Positions 44,371 to 56,488 of a stretch of DNA of 64,000 nucleotides are shown here, piece after piece. The translations under genes were made by a program, and so were the position numbers. The DNA is taken from contig NZ_VCPD01000001.1 of NCBI RefSeq assembly GCF_005938215.1, positions 620,001 through 684,000 of the forward strand. Direction: 5' to 3'. Each line of letters opens with the position of its first letter. Position 1 is the first letter of the stretch. A model generated the notes under the pieces. It did not search any database. It was given only the letters and a program-made list of their open reading frames with translations, and had not been told where the DNA came from. The DNA comes from Ruegeria sediminis. Its GTDB lineage: Bacteria > Pseudomonadota > Alphaproteobacteria > Rhodobacterales > Rhodobacteraceae.

Positions 44371-46656
44371 CTACTTGTCGATTCGCATGATCACCGACAC
44401 GGTGCCCTTCACCGCCTCGGGCCAGTTCAGCCGCACCTGGTCCTGCCGGCTGCCCTGTTGCAGCTGCACGTAGGGCGTGGCGTAGCGGATCGCCTCGCCC
44501 CCGGTCCGCAGCGGATCCAGCACCACCACGCTGTCGCAGCCCCGCGCCCTGGCGCCGAAGGGCAACTCGCCATTGGGATCGACGATCCAGGCCTGCGCCG
44601 CGGTCATCTGGCTGTGCCGCACCCTCAGCGGGTTGGCGCATTTGGCGGTGACGCCGTGATAGGTGTTGCCCTCGAACACCACGTTGACGAAGCGGTTGAA
44701 ATCAAGCCCCGCAAACGTGGTGTCGATCCGCTCGGCCCGGTCGATGTAGCCGTTGATCGACCGGAACTTGTTGCCGGTCACCGTCACGCCGTTCAGGAAA
44801 TGGCCTGCGCCATAAGGACGGACGACGACATAGCTGAACCAGGGCGCGACTTCGCCGGACAGGAAGATGTTGTCGGTGATGCTCATGGCGCTGAAGGAAA
44901 ACCCGCTCACGAAATTCGGCGACGGGTCGCGCTCGTTGGTCCATTCGACATGGCAGTTGTCGATGTAATTGTCGGCGATGGTCGTGCTGGAATAGGTCCC
45001 GATCACCACCAGCCCGGCCGAGCGGGTGCCGTTGGGAACCTCGTCGCCCTGAAAGAAATGGTTGCCCAGAACCATGCTGTTGCCGCCCCCCAGCACCGCG
45101 AAATGCCGGAACCGGGTGGCCCGGTTGTGCCGCAGCTTGACGTCGTTGGCATTGGCGTTCAGCGCGACCGAGGTCCGCTGCGGCACCGGCAGATCGTCTT
45201 CCGAGGACAGGAACTGGCAGCCGTCGATCAGCATCCCCTGGCAGCCGCTCCCGATCGAAGTGATGCCGCGGTCCTTTGGCCGGCTGACAAAGCAGCTCCT
45301 CAGCGAAAAGGTCGAACCCGAAGGCGCCAGCCGGATCGCGCTGCACCGGTTGTTGCATTGGAACTCGATATCCTCCAGGCCGAATTTCTGCAGCGAACTG
45401 AACCCCTTGAAGTCCAGCAGGTACTTGAAATCGACGAAAGTGAAGCTCTGCGTGCCGGCCACCCCGCACAGCGGCGCGCTCAGCGTGATCTCGGCCGCCC
45501 CGACATTCCTGGCCTCGACATAGACCTCGCGCCCGACGCCCACGCCCTGCACCAGCGCGCCCACGGGGATGTTGGCGATGTTGGCGACGCCGGTCAGCCG
45601 GTAGGGGTTGTTCGGGGCATAGGTCGCCTGCGACGAATAGGTATTGGTGTTCCAGGCCGGGTTGTCCTGCACGTCCAGCTGCCCGTTCCGGATCACCCGC
45701 CTTGTCGCATAGCTGGTGCGGTTGGGCACCGCGGCCTGCATGTCGATCGGCCCATGCACCGACACCTTGCGCCCGCCCATGTCCAGCGACTCGTGGTCCG
45801 AGTTGTTGAGCAGCGCCTGGAACGCCTTGCGAAAGGCCAGCGCCTCGTCCCCGAAGGCCGAGATATAGGTCGGCAGGTCGAAATTCTTGGTCAAGAGCAG
45901 CATCTTGTCGGTGGGCATGGTGACGGTGCCCTCGAATTCGATCTCCGAATTCATGCTGGTGGTTTCACCCAGGAAATAAGTCCCCGCGGGCACCAGAACC
46001 CGCCGGCCACCCGCCGCGCTGTCCGCCGCCTCGAACGCCGCCCAGTCATCCGCGACGCCATCGCCCCGCGCGCCGTAGTCCCGCACATCCACCACGCCGA
46101 TCATGTCACGCAGGAAAACGCCGGTCACGTCCGCGATCTCCAGGTCGTCGATGCGCACCACGCCGCCGTTCGGCCCCTCCAGGTTCAACCCGAAATGACC
46201 ATAGAGCGCCGCGTTGCCCCAGGGCATGTCCACGCCGTCGCGATACCCCGTTCCCACGATGGCCGTCACCTCGAAGACGGTGCCATAGCTGGTCAGCGCC
46301 ACGGCCTTGCCCTGCTCGGTCAGCCCCGCCACATGCGCCTCGCCCGCGCCCCCGGCCCACCCGGCGATGCGGACGCTGGGCAGCGGCCCGCTCACCGCCT
46401 TGATGCGCGCCTTGATCTGCAGGTAGCAGCCCGGCAGCAGCGGCGTCTGCCCCATGTAGCGCAGCTTCTGGGTCGCGCTGACCTTCTGTATCTCCAGGCA
46501 CCCTCCGAAATCGGCGTCGGCCGGAACGAAGGCCGCGTTGCCCGACCCCGCATAGGTGTCCGAGCCGGGCGTGCCGTTCCCGCTCGACCAGACGCCCAGG
46601 CCCTTCACGAAGGCCGGCGGCATGAACACGATCCCGTCGGTGATTGCCTTGTTCAT
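44371..46656 (-). CDS. GH28-related right-handed beta-helix protein
   Basis: A 761-residue protein. VVDVRDYGARGDGVADDWAAFEAADSAA is the pectate-lyase-3/GH28-related entry motif at about residues 190-220, followed by many beta-helix rungs (GLEDIEFQCNNRCSAIRLA, DGCQFLSSEDDLP, VLGNHFFQGDEV). The N-terminus (MNKAITDGIVFMPPAFVKGLGVW) has no signal peptide. Roseobacters carry such proteins outside prophages, possibly for surface polysaccharide. I looked for phage tail genes nearby and found none. ATG 46656 follows AAAGGGATT. Confidence 0.82.
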   Translation of the reverse strand: MNKAITDGIVFMPPAFVKGLGVWSSGNGTPGSDTYAGSGNAAFVPADADFGGCLEIQKVSATQKLRYMGQTPLLPGCYLQIKARIKAVSGPLPSVRIAGWAGGAGEAHVAGLTEQGKAVALTSYGTVFEVTAIVGTGYRDGVDMPWGNAALYGHFGLNLEGPNGGVVRIDDLEIADVTGVFLRDMIGVVDVRDYGARGDGVADDWAAFEAADSAAGGRRVLVPAGTYFLGETTSMNSEIEFEGTVTMPTDKMLLLTKNFDLPTYISAFGDEALAFRKAFQALLNNSDHESLDMGGRKVSVHGPIDMQAAVPNRTSYATRRVIRNGQLDVQDNPAWNTNTYSSQATYAPNNPYRLTGVANIANIPVGALVQGVGVGREVYVEARNVGAAEITLSAPLCGVAGTQSFTFVDFKYLLDFKGFSSLQKFGLEDIEFQCNNRCSAIRLAPSGSTFSLRSCFVSRPKDRGITSIGSGCQGMLIDGCQFLSSEDDLPVPQRTSVALNANANDVKLRHNRATRFRHFAVLGGGNSMVLGNHFFQGDEVPNGTRSAGLVVIGTYSSTTIADNYIDNCHVEWTNERDPSPNFVSGFSFSAMSITDNIFLSGEVAPWFSYVVVRPYGAGHFLNGVTVTGNKFRSINGYIDRAERIDTTFAGLDFNRFVNVVFEGNTYHGVTAKCANPLRVRHSQMTAAQAWIVDPNGELPFGARARGCDSVVVLDPLRTGGEAIRYATPYVQLQQGSRQDQVRLNWPEAVKGTVSVIMRIDK

Positions 46657-46796
46657 CGAAATCCCTTTCCCAATCGCGCCGCGGCGCCGCTGCGCCACAC
46701 GCGCCAAGCCCGGGTCCGGGCCCGGCCCGAACGCGAGGGACTGGATAGGGAATTGGGATTAACCCCGGCTCACGCCACCGTCACGGTGCCGTTGCA

Positions 46797-47198
46797 TCAG
46801 GCCGCCGGATCGTTTGCGCCCAGAACCTGCACGCCGTTGATCTTCCAGCCGTTTTCACCCCGGATCATCTGATAGTCGAGGATATGCACCCGGCCGTCGC
46901 GATCGACGATCATGACCTTCTGCCACAATGTCCCGGCCACGTCGCGCAGGTCCAGAAACCGTACATCGCCCGGGCGCCAGACCATCGGATAGCCGTTGCG
47001 CACCATGGCGCCGAAATTCTCGGGCGTGCGAAAGATCTGCCGGATCGCCGGGCTGGCATAGTCGAAGGCCGCGCCGAAATCGTCGGCCCTGAACGCGTCC
47101 ATCTGGGCAAGGATATTGGCCTCGATCTCGGCCTCCTGCGCCTGGGCGAAACCGCCCAGCCCCAGAGAAACGACAACTGCGGCAAAGAACTCGCGCAT
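46797..47198 (-). CDS. Exported DUF4864 protein
   Basis: A 133-residue protein with a signal peptide (REFFAAVVVSLGLGGFAQAQ) and a DUF4864/NTF2-like domain (ILAQMDAFRADDFGAAFDYASPAI ... YQMIRGENGWKINGVQVL). Function unknown; the fold suggests a small periplasmic binding domain. It follows lysyl-tRNA synthetase by 48 bases on the same strand only in the sense of position; it lies downstream of nothing obviously related. Confidence 0.82.
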   Translation of the reverse strand: MREFFAAVVVSLGLGGFAQAQEAEIEANILAQMDAFRADDFGAAFDYASPAIRQIFRTPENFGAMVRNGYPMVWRPGDVRFLDLRDVAGTLWQKVMIVDRDGRVHILDYQMIRGENGWKINGVQVLGANDPAA

Positions 47199-47246
47199 GG
47201 GACCTCCTCCTGCAACGCAGGTAGCCCCATGCGGCTTCAGGTCAAT

Positions 47247-48821
47247 TCAGGCCAGCTCCCCGGCCAGCGCCTTGTCGATCAGCGCGATGGTCTCGGGCAC
47301 GCCGTAAAGCGCGATGAACCCGCCGAACCGCGGTCCCTGGCTGGCGCCCAGCAGCACCTCGTAGAGCGCCGTGAACCAGGCCCGCATCGGATCGAACCGC
47401 TCGCGCCCCACGGAATAGACCACCGATTGCAGCGCCTCGTCCTCAACCGGCCCGTCATAGGCTTCCAGTTCCGCCTTCAGCGCCTCCAGCGCCTCGCGCT
47501 CCTGCTCGGTGGGCAGGCGGAACTCGCGGGTGGGCTTCACGAAATCGTTGAAGTAGCGCACCGCGAAGCCGGCGGCCTGATCCAGGTCCGGATGGGTCTC
47601 GGCGCTGGCCTCGGGCGCGTAGCGGCGGATGAAGCCCCACAGCGTTTCCTTGTCCTCGGCTCCCGACACCGACGCCAGGTTCAGCAGCATCGCGAACGGC
47701 ACCACCAGGTTCGACGCCGGCACCTCGCCGCCGTGGATGTGCCAGACCGGGTTGTTCAGCCGGGTCTTCAGATCCTGCTCGGGATAGGCGCGCAGCTGCT
47801 GGTGATATTCGTCCACCGCCTTCGGGATCACGTCGAAATACAGCCGCTTCGCCGTCTTGGGCTTCTGGTACATGAAATAGGACAGGCTTTCCGGCGCGGC
47901 GTAGGTCAGCCACTCTTCCATCGACAACCCGTTGCCCTTGGATTTGGAAATCTTCTGCCCCAGCTCGTCGTTGAACAGCTCATAGCTCAGCGATTCCGGC
48001 GGCTGCTTGCCCAGCGCGCGGCAGATCTTCGACGATTGCGTCACCGAGTCGATCAGGTCCTTGCCCGACATCTCGTAATCCACGCCCAGCGCCGCCCAGC
48101 GCAGCGCCCAGTCCGGCTTCCACTGCATCTTGACGTTGCCGCCGGTGACCGGGATCTCGACCCGCTCGCCGTCCGGCTCCTCGTAGACGATGGTGCCCTT
48201 GGCGACATTGCGCTCCAGCGTCGGCACCTGCAGAACGTGCCCGGTCCTGGGCGAGATCGGCAGGAACGGCGAATAGGTCGCCTGCCGCTCGGCCCCCAGC
48301 GTCGGCAGCATGATCTCCATGATCTTGTCGAACCGCTCCAGCGCCACCAGCAACATCTCGTCGAACCTGCCGCTGGCGTAATAATCGGTGGCCGAGGCGA
48401 ATTCGTACTCAAACCCGAAACTGTCGAGGAACTCGCACAGGCGCGCGTTGTTGTGCTGGGCAAAGCCCTCATGGGTTCCGAACGGATCGCGCACCTTGGT
48501 CAGCGGCAGATGCAGATCCTGCTTCAGCTCTTCCTGCATCGGCACGTTGCTCGGCACCTTGCGGAAGCCGTCCATGTCGTCCGAGAAACAGATCAGCCTG
48601 GTCGGGATGTCGCTCATCTGCTCGAAGGCGTGGCGCACCATCGAGGTCCGCGCCACCTCGCCGAAGGTCCCGATATGCGGCAGGCCCGACGGGCCGTAGC
48701 CGGTCTGGAACAGCACGTAGCCCTTTTCCGGAGGAGCCTTCTGATAGCGTTTGAGCACCCGGCGCGCCTCTTCGAAAGGCCAGGCCTTGGACGCAACGGC
48801 GGTTTCACGCAGGTCAGACAT
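47247..48821 (-). CDS. lysS: Lysyl-tRNA synthetase, class I
   Basis: A 524-residue class I LysRS, the form used by archaea and many alphaproteobacteria (also called LysK). The HIGH motif reads [12 protein letters not shown] and the KMSKS motif [10 protein letters not shown] helical anticodon-binding region follows ([14 protein letters not shown]). It charges tRNA-Lys in the cytosol. I start it at ATG 48821 (GGAGA upstream) rather than 48863. A 721-residue frame antisense to it is a GC artefact. Confidence 0.95.
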   Translation of the reverse strand: MSDLRETAVASKAWPFEEARRVLKRYQKAPPEKGYVLFQTGYGPSGLPHIGTFGEVARTSMVRHAFEQMSDIPTRLICFSDDMDGFRKVPSNVPMQEELKQDLHLPLTKVRDPFGTHEGFAQHNNARLCEFLDSFGFEYEFASATDYYASGRFDEMLLVALERFDKIMEIMLPTLGAERQATYSPFLPISPRTGHVLQVPTLERNVAKGTIVYEEPDGERVEIPVTGGNVKMQWKPDWALRWAALGVDYEMSGKDLIDSVTQSSKICRALGKQPPESLSYELFNDELGQKISKSKGNGLSMEEWLTYAAPESLSYFMYQKPKTAKRLYFDVIPKAVDEYHQQLRAYPEQDLKTRLNNPVWHIHGGEVPASNLVVPFAMLLNLASVSGAEDKETLWGFIRRYAPEASAETHPDLDQAAGFAVRYFNDFVKPTREFRLPTEQEREALEALKAELEAYDGPVEDEALQSVVYSVGRERFDPMRAWFTALYEVLLGASQGPRFGGFIALYGVPETIALIDKALAGELA

Positions 48822-48931
48822 CTTGTTCGGTCTCCATCGGGAAAACGGCGCCAATCGCCCCATGCGACCGGCCCGCTACCTCCTATTGTGCTCGTGCAGC
48901 ATGAGTCAACAAACAGACACCGGAATACCGG

Positions 48932-49813
48932 CTATTTCTGCCCCGCAACGGCGATCCAGTTCAGAATGTCGCGCACATGCTGCTCGGCGGCCAATCCGTC
49001 CCGCGCCGACAGGAAATACCCCCGCGGCGATACCGCCTCGGGGCCTTGAAGGCGCGTCATCGCCCCGGTCTCAAGGAAACTGTCCAGAACCCCGTCCCAG
49101 CACAGGCACACGCCCTGCCCGGCCAGCGCCGCATTGACCAGCATCGCGTAGGAGGTGAAGTCCAGCACCCGCGCGCCCCCGGGCATGGTCAGCCCGGCCG
49201 ACGCGAACCAGCTGGGCCAATCGTGCCAATGGCTGCGCGCCGCCTCCATCGTCAACAGCGTCATGCGGCCGAAATCGTAGTCCCGCCCGCTCATGCCCCG
49301 CTTTTCCAGGTAGAGCGGGCTCGCCACCGGATAGACGGCATCCCCCAAAAGCCGCGTCTCCTCCGTGTCGTCGCGGAACCCGAACCGGATCACCACGTCG
49401 CCCGGGCGGACGGCCTCTCCATACTCCTGACTTATGATGCGGATGGTCGTGTCCGGAAAGGCCGCGTCCAGCTCGCCCAGGCGCGGGATCAGCCAGAACC
49501 CGACGAAACCGGACGGCGCGGTCACCGACACCACCTTGCCGCGCGCCGCCTGCCGTATCTGCCCGACCGCGCTCTCGATCTGGCCAAAACCGCCATGCAG
49601 CGCCTTCAGCAGGTCCTTGCCGTGCTGAGTCATCTTCACCGGTTTCCGGCTGCGGTCGAACAGGGCGCAGCCCAGATCCGCCTCCAGCGCCGCAATCCGC
49701 CGCGACACCGCCGGCTGCGACACGTTCAGCTCGCGCGCAGCCGCCGTCAGCGTCCCGTGACGCGCCGCCGCGTAAAACGCCGTCAATCCCGAAAAGCCTG
49801 GCAGCCGGTCCAT
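48932..49813 (-). CDS. LysR family regulator, GcvA-like
   Basis: A 293-residue LTTR with HTH GTLTAAARELNVSQPAVSRRIAALEADLG and effector domain from about 95 (SVTAPSGFVGFWLIPRLGEL). The long match to the GcvA/AmpR style is in the N-terminus. It is divergent from the cupin gene at 49909 with 95 bp between, making that gene a likely target. Confidence 0.88.
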   Translation of the reverse strand: MDRLPGFSGLTAFYAAARHGTLTAAARELNVSQPAVSRRIAALEADLGCALFDRSRKPVKMTQHGKDLLKALHGGFGQIESAVGQIRQAARGKVVSVTAPSGFVGFWLIPRLGELDAAFPDTTIRIISQEYGEAVRPGDVVIRFGFRDDTEETRLLGDAVYPVASPLYLEKRGMSGRDYDFGRMTLLTMEAARSHWHDWPSWFASAGLTMPGGARVLDFTSYAMLVNAALAGQGVCLCWDGVLDSFLETGAMTRLQGPEAVSPRGYFLSARDGLAAEQHVRDILNWIAVAGQK

Positions 49814-49908
49814 CTATCATAACCTCAGCGCATGATACCGTTCAGCTTTACCGCATTGCCCGAACGACGCAACCCGTTCTAACTGGCCGCGCGACAGAGG
49901 AGCCCGCG

Positions 49909-50367
49909 ATGACCGACCAACTCGACACCTTCGCCAGCGATTACGGCGATGCCGAACTTCTGCATCAGCCCGGCAACCTGCCGCACCCGCCCCTCTCGGT
50001 GGACGCCGCGCAGGTGCCGCTTTCGGGCGGGACCGATCCGGCCTATGGCGAGGTCCGCTGGCGCACGCTCATCAACGGCACCCCAGACCATCCCCGCGAA
50101 CTCGTGCTCGGGATCGCGGAATTCGGCCCCGGCGACCGGCTGCCGCCCCACCGGCACGACCCGGCCGAGTTCTATTTCGGGCTCGAGGGTTGCGGCACCG
50201 TCACCATCGACGGCACCCCGCACCGCATCGCGCCGGGCATCGCGCTTTACGTGCCCGGCGGCGCCGAACACGGCACCGTCGCGGGCGAGAACGGCCTTCG
50301 CTTCGCCTACGGCTTCGCCAGCCGCAGTTTCGAGGAAATCCAGTACCGGTTTTCCGCCAGCGCCTGA
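49909..50367 (+). CDS. Cupin protein
   Basis: A 152-residue single cupin. Motif 1 is GPGDRLPPHRHDPAEFYFGLEG (two His and one Glu metal ligands) and motif 2 GIALYVPGGAEHGT (third His). The 50 residues before the barrel (SDYGDAELLHQPGNLPHPP) are unassigned. Could be a dioxygenase or lyase; the substrate is not evident. GAGG precedes ATG. Confidence 0.85.
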   Translation: MTDQLDTFASDYGDAELLHQPGNLPHPPLSVDAAQVPLSGGTDPAYGEVRWRTLINGTPDHPRELVLGIAEFGPGDRLPPHRHDPAEFYFGLEGCGTVTIDGTPHRIAPGIALYVPGGAEHGTVAGENGLRFAYGFASRSFEEIQYRFSASA

Positions 50368-50456
50368 CCCCTTTGCGATTTCCGAAGGCAAGAGTTGAAC
50401 CCGCCCCCTGCCGCCCGTATCTTGCGCGGGACAAAAACCCGAAGCAGGACAAGACC

Positions 50457-50879
50457 ATGAACGAGCAAATCCCCCACCCGATGACGCCGCAGGATTGCCT
50501 CGTCGCGATCATGGTCGCGATCTCGGCCTCGGACGAGAACATCCGCACCGCGGAACTGGTCAAGATCCAGGCCGCCGTGAACATGCTGCCGGTCTTCGCC
50601 GATTACGACATCGACCGTATGGAACGGGTCTCGCAGACCGTCTTCGACCTGTTCGAACAGGAAGAGGGGCTGGACGCCCTTTTCGGCCTGATCCGGGACA
50701 ACCTGCCCGAGCGGCTGAACGAAACCGCCTACGCCCTGGCCTGCGACGTCGCCGCCGCGGACGGCAAGCTGGCGGAAACCGAACTGCGCCTGCTGGAAGA
50801 GATCCGGTACGAACTGAACATCGACCGGCTCCATGCCGCCGCGATCGAGCGCGGCGCGCGGGCGCGCCACGTCGTCTGA
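50457..50879 (+). CDS. TerB-family protein
   Basis: A 140-residue all-helical protein of the tellurite-resistance TerB-like family: ISASDENIRTAELVKIQAAV and CDVAAADGKLAETELRLLEEI are the two metal-binding D-x-x-I/L-x-x-x-E repeats. Known members bind calcium and sit at the membrane; the role here is unknown, as no other ter gene is near. Confidence 0.85.
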   Translation: MNEQIPHPMTPQDCLVAIMVAISASDENIRTAELVKIQAAVNMLPVFADYDIDRMERVSQTVFDLFEQEEGLDALFGLIRDNLPERLNETAYALACDVAAADGKLAETELRLLEEIRYELNIDRLHAAAIERGARARHVV

Positions 50880-50900
50880 CACGCCGCCCCCAAGCCCGGA

Positions 50901-52379
50901 TCAGCTTCCGTATAGCGAACCCCAGCGTTCGATCAGCGCCTGCTGCAGCCGTCTGGATCTCGAATTCCACGGCCGCGCACCTTCCGGGCGTTCCCGCTGG
51001 GCCCTGCTCAGCGTCGCCCGGTGGGCGATGTCGGCGGTGAAGATGGCAAAGGCCAGTTCGACCCCGCCCGCCGTGGTCATGAACCCGCCCAGCCCTGAGA
51101 CGAAGTTCAAGGTTCCGGTCTTGGCATCGACCTTGATCGGGTGGCTGTTGGTCGGCCGCCCCTTGCTGTCGCGCAGATTGTAGGGCTTGAGCAGCGGCCG
51201 CAGCACGTTGGTTTTCCGCGCCGCAACCAGCGCCTTGACCAGATCGCCGGGCGCCATGCGCGAGGCGTCGCTCAGCCCCGAGTGATCCGCCATCGCCGTC
51301 CGCGTCGCCCCGTATTTCTCGGCCGCCCAGCGGTTCATTTCACGGGCCGAGTCCTGCAGGTCGGCGGGCATCGCCCCGCGCGCCTTGGTGGCGGCCATGC
51401 CGACCATCTCGGCGGTCAGGTTGGTCGAATACTTCAGCATCCCGCGCAGGATGTCGATCAGCGGCTCGCTGCGATGCGTCACCAGAACCGCGCCTTCGGG
51501 CAGGCTCCGCACCACCTGCGTCCGGCCCAGCACGATGCCGTTCACCCGCGCCAGCGTCTGGAACACGTCCCCCGCATAAAGCGACGGCCGGCGCACCGGC
51601 AGCCAGCGCGCCCCGCCATTGCCCAGCGCGGTGCGCGCCACGGTCCAGTTGTCCACCCGGGCGCTGGCCTGGTAGGTATAGATGGGCAGGCTGCGATCCG
51701 CGACCAGCATCTTGGCCATCGCCACGTCCGGCCGGTAGTTGGCGCTGCGCGCGTCCATCGACACGGCATAGCCCTTGGCCCCCCGCGCCCATTCGAAATG
51801 CACGCGGTTGAAGTTCAGCGCGATCCCGGTGACTGCCGGGCTGTAGCCCACGTGATCGGGCTGCGTCGGATCGATGCTGTTCACGTAGGGCAGCGCCCCC
51901 TCATAGACCTTGAAGGCCCCGCGCACCTCGCGAATTCCGGCCTTTCTCAGGTTGGCGGCCATCGACGCCAGCGCCTCGGTGTCCAGCAGCGGATCGCCGC
52001 CCCCGGCCAGGATCAGATCCCCCTTCAGGATCCCGTTCTCGACCGGTCCATCCGCGATCAGCCGGGTCTCGAACCGGTGGTCCGGCCCCAGCAGGTCCAG
52101 CGCGTAAAGCGCGGTCAGGGCCTTGGCGACGCTCGCGGGCGGCAGCCCGTTTTCTCCGCCGAACGCCTCCAGTTGGTTTCCGGTCTTCACGTCGGCCACG
52201 GCAAAGACGACCTCGCCCTTCAGACCGGCGGCGCGAATGACCTTTTCCGGATCGCTGAGACGGGCGCCGCGCAACCGCGGTCTGAGCGATGTCTCAGGCG
52301 CGTTCGCCCAGCCCGAAGCCGGTGCCAGCAGCGCCCCCAATCCTGCAAGAAAGTACCGACGTGAAATACGATCAGCCAT
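50901..52379 (-). CDS. dacB: D-alanyl-D-alanine carboxypeptidase/endopeptidase (PBP4)
   Basis: A 492-residue S13 peptidase. The SxxK motif is S83-V-A-K86 (PPASVAKALTALY), SxN is YSTNLTAEMVG and KTG is DAKTGTLNFVSGLGG. The N-terminus SRRYFLAGLGALLAPASGWA is an export signal, possibly Tat because of the RR pair. It trims or opens peptidoglycan crosslinks in the periplasm. It converges on the TerB gene with 21 bases between the stops. Confidence 0.92.
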   Translation of the reverse strand: MADRISRRYFLAGLGALLAPASGWANAPETSLRPRLRGARLSDPEKVIRAAGLKGEVVFAVADVKTGNQLEAFGGENGLPPASVAKALTALYALDLLGPDHRFETRLIADGPVENGILKGDLILAGGGDPLLDTEALASMAANLRKAGIREVRGAFKVYEGALPYVNSIDPTQPDHVGYSPAVTGIALNFNRVHFEWARGAKGYAVSMDARSANYRPDVAMAKMLVADRSLPIYTYQASARVDNWTVARTALGNGGARWLPVRRPSLYAGDVFQTLARVNGIVLGRTQVVRSLPEGAVLVTHRSEPLIDILRGMLKYSTNLTAEMVGMAATKARGAMPADLQDSAREMNRWAAEKYGATRTAMADHSGLSDASRMAPGDLVKALVAARKTNVLRPLLKPYNLRDSKGRPTNSHPIKVDAKTGTLNFVSGLGGFMTTAGGVELAFAIFTADIAHRATLSRAQRERPEGARPWNSRSRRLQQALIERWGSLYGS

Positions 52380-52477
52380 GGCACGATAAAATCCCAGAGT
52401 GCCGCGTCAAACAAGCGTTTCCGGATCGATTGTCCCGCTTTGCGGCTTCCGTGTCGAGACCGCATCGCCGGCGCCGG

Positions 52478-53083
52478 CTATCGCCCCCAACCGCTGCGGG
52501 TGCGGATCTCGGTCGAGCTGACATTCACCATCGGCACGTTGACGAAACACCAGGCCGGCGCCACCGACCGCCCCAGCAGGTGCCGCGCCTGGCCATCCAG
52601 CCGAAACTGCCCGTAGGCCCGCGCCGCAGGCGACATGCGTGCCGAGATCCGGTCGCCCGGCCGCGCCACCACGCCCACCGGGAAACTCTCCATGACCGTG
52701 CGCCAGTTCCGCCACTTGTGCAGCTGCGCCAGGTTGTCGGCCCCCATCAGCCAGACGAAGCGCACCCCCGGATAAAGCGCCCCCAGCGCGGTCAGCGTGT
52801 CAGCCGTCACCCGCGTGCCGATCCGCGCCTCGATGTCGGTGATCTCGACCCGCGGATGCCGCATCATCCTGCGCGCCGCCCGCATCCGCTGCTCCAGCGG
52901 CGCCGGCCCGTTGCGCTTGAGCGGGTTGCCCGGCGACACCAGCCACCAGACCCGGTCCAGCCCGAAGGCCTTCATCGCCTCCAGCGTCACATGCACATGC
53001 CCCTCGTGCGGCGGATCGAACGACCCGCCGAGCAGCCCCACGACCTGCCCGGGCCGCGCGAAAGGGATGTCATGCCTCATCAT
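52478..53083 (-). CDS. nadD: Nicotinate-nucleotide adenylyltransferase
   Basis: A 201-residue NadD with [22 protein letters not shown] (the HxGH-type nucleotidyltransferase motif), [11 protein letters not shown] and the C-terminal [10 protein letters not shown]. It adenylates nicotinate mononucleotide for NAD synthesis. ATG at 53083; a second ATG follows at once. The usual neighbour rsfS is not adjacent. Confidence 0.92.
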   Translation of the reverse strand: MMRHDIPFARPGQVVGLLGGSFDPPHEGHVHVTLEAMKAFGLDRVWWLVSPGNPLKRNGPAPLEQRMRAARRMMRHPRVEITDIEARIGTRVTADTLTALGALYPGVRFVWLMGADNLAQLHKWRNWRTVMESFPVGVVARPGDRISARMSPAARAYGQFRLDGQARHLLGRSVAPAWCFVNVPMVNVSSTEIRTRSGWGR

Positions 53084-53209
53084 GCCCCGCTGTTGTCCAA
53101 ATCCGGGCGCGCTTGTCAATCGGCCCGCGCCGCCCGCACCGCTTGCCCCGCCCTTCCGGCTTCGCTATCACACCGGCCAACCCGAATTCCCCGTACCAGA
53201 GGACTCAAC

Positions 53210-54861
<1,652 letters not shown>

Positions 54862-54865
<4 letters not shown>

Positions 54866-55899
54866 AGGGTACCCGAGACTTTTCCAGCAGAGCCTGCATA
54901 TTCTGCGGGGATAAACCGCAGAAAAAGAACAACGAGCACTTCATTGCTCGTTGGCTTTCTCAGTTCGCTGGAAACGACCATGTGCCCGCGGAAATTCTTG
55001 ACGCCGATGACAACAAAGTTCGTCGGCGGTGGTCGTCTTTGATGCTTCCTGCGTGCGCAGAATGCAATACTAGGTACGGTGAGTATGAGGAAATTGCCAA
55101 ACCTACCTTCGAGAGAATCAGTTCGGGGAAAATTCGACCCAGAGACGTGCAAATAGTCTTGGATTACTTTGACAAACTTCGTGTTTCTTTGTGGCTATGG
55201 CGTCTGTACTGGCGCAAGGGGAATCATAACATTACCCCTAATTTTCACGTAGATGAGAGGGTTGGTGTCGCGGATAGGATAGTACTTGTTGGCATGTATC
55301 CGAATAGTCGTGCTGAAGGTATTAGTCCCGTGGGGTACCAAACAAAAGCGTTTATGACATGCCCCACAGTGATTGGAATGTTTATCAAGAACTTTTTTAT
55401 TCTATCCGTTTCAAGCCAAGCCCTACTAACAGACCGGTTCGGATTGACCGGGCCCGTAAAAAACACTGCGGATCTCGAAGAAGGGAAAGTTGGTCGAAGG
55501 TTTATTGGAAACTTGAAATACCACTCATTAGAACCACTCTTCTATTTGGATGGAATGAGGTTTTTTTCTTTTGGCTCACACTCGCCTTATGTCTCTGGCT
55601 TGAACAACTACATATTCGTTGATGAAAGCCGTCGCGCAAGAATACCAAGGCCTTACGAAGAATTTAGGATACCCCTGATCGAAAAAAGCGTTGTGAAGTC
55701 CAAGATATTGGCGCAACTCAATGTCCACGAGCTTCAGTTAGCTAGTCTCAAAGAATATGATCGCATGAATATTGCAAACTCCGAAAGGAGAGCTATTGAA
55801 CGCAGCAAAGATCAACTCGAAGCAATAATACGAGGTGATCGCTTGATGTTAGATGCAACCTCGCCTTTGATCATTCCGCGCCGAAAAATAGTCATTTGA
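54862..55899 (+). CDS. HNH endonuclease-like protein
   Basis: A 345-residue protein with a treble-clef pattern at the N-terminus: ACIFCGDKPQKKNNEHFIARWL, then LPACAECNTRYGEYEE. Two CxxC pairs with an intervening EH fit HNH-type nucleases. The rest, about 250 residues, is unassigned. It is clearly AT-richer than ettA although it starts within the ettA stop codon (GTGA, GTG at 54862), so it has been acquired recently yet is translationally coupled. Target unknown; restriction or defence are possible. Confidence 0.6.
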
Positions 55900-56141
55900 G
55901 ATCGACTACGAAACACTCAAGTGTATTGGTTGTTGAATTCAATTACCCGACCATCCGTCCCGCCCATGAACGCCACACGCACCCAAAGCTACCAACGGGA
56001 AACGAGCCGCCCCGGCCTCACCGGCGGCCCCCACGGCCAGCCTGTAGGCCGGGCTTCAGCCCGGCAACTCCGGCAACTCACCCCCCCCCAAAAAAAATAT
56101 CCGACCGAAAACCCTCTCTAAATGCCGGGCTGAAGCCCGGC
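55900..56141. other. Region between HNH-like gene and RAYT relic
   Basis: No gene. It holds the first REP pair (56044-56145) and a run of A and C (56081-56098). Confidence 0.5.
56044..56065 (+). repeat. REP unit 1
   Basis: GTAG followed by GCCGGGC-TT/CA-GCCCGGC, a hairpin of 7 bp with a short loop. It pairs in opposite orientation with unit 2 at 56124-56145. Confidence 0.8.
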
Positions 56142-56145
56142 CTAC
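56124..56145 (-). repeat. REP unit 2
   Basis: The same REP in opposite orientation (GCCGGGCTGAAGCCCGGC then CTAC). Units 1 and 2 form an inverted pair about 80 bp apart, like BIMEs. It overlaps the end of the RAYT relic. Confidence 0.8.
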
Positions 56146-56256
56146 GCGCCTGCGGCTTCCATCCATTCCGGATCTACCCGACCCGCGCGCATGTCGCGAT
56201 GGATCGACGAATACGGCCAATCGGATGGACGCTCCACCAACCCGTGCTTGACCGGG

Positions 56257-56326
56257 GCTCCGCCCGTTCGCGTCTCGAAACGTCCACTGGACGTTTCGCC
56301 ACCTGCGGTGGACCGACGCTCACCCC
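56257..56326. repeat. Palindromic repeat inserted in the RAYT relic
   Basis: About 70 bases with two adjacent perfect hairpins: GAAACGTCC-ACT-GGACGTTTC (56277-56297) and CCACC-TGC-GGTGG (56299-56311). Unlike the REP units in sequence, so it is a second family of short mobile palindrome. It breaks the RAYT frame. Confidence 0.65.
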
Positions 56327-56423
56327 CAACAATACCGGATATGCGCGTCGTAATCCGCCTGATCCCGAATGTGATGCTCCCAAAACCGCCGCTGCCAAAC
56401 CGCCGCCTCACGTTTTTCAACCC

Positions 56424-56445
56424 GTAGGCCGGGCTTCAGCCCGGC
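56424..56445 (+). repeat. REP unit 3, inside the RAYT frame
   Basis: A copy of unit 1 orientation (GTAGGCCGGGC-TTCA-GCCCGGC with shared bases). On the RAYT strand it encodes AGLKPGL, so it extends the protein in frame. Confidence 0.8.
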
Positions 56446-56488
56446 ATATCTCCCCGACGCAACAATCGGCAGTTCCTGTGGCACATGG

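Noticed and set aside
44371..46656. A phage tail spike, from the beta-helix fold
   Set aside because: No phage structural or lysis genes nearby; neighbours are housekeeping, and such proteins occur outside prophages in this group.
43300..46872. A 1190-residue frame antisense to the beta-helix protein
   Set aside because: Low-complexity His/Arg/Pro-rich translation without motifs; the minus-strand gene is clear.
46884..49049. A 721-residue frame antisense to lysyl-tRNA synthetase
   Set aside because: Shadow of a real gene with class I synthetase motifs.
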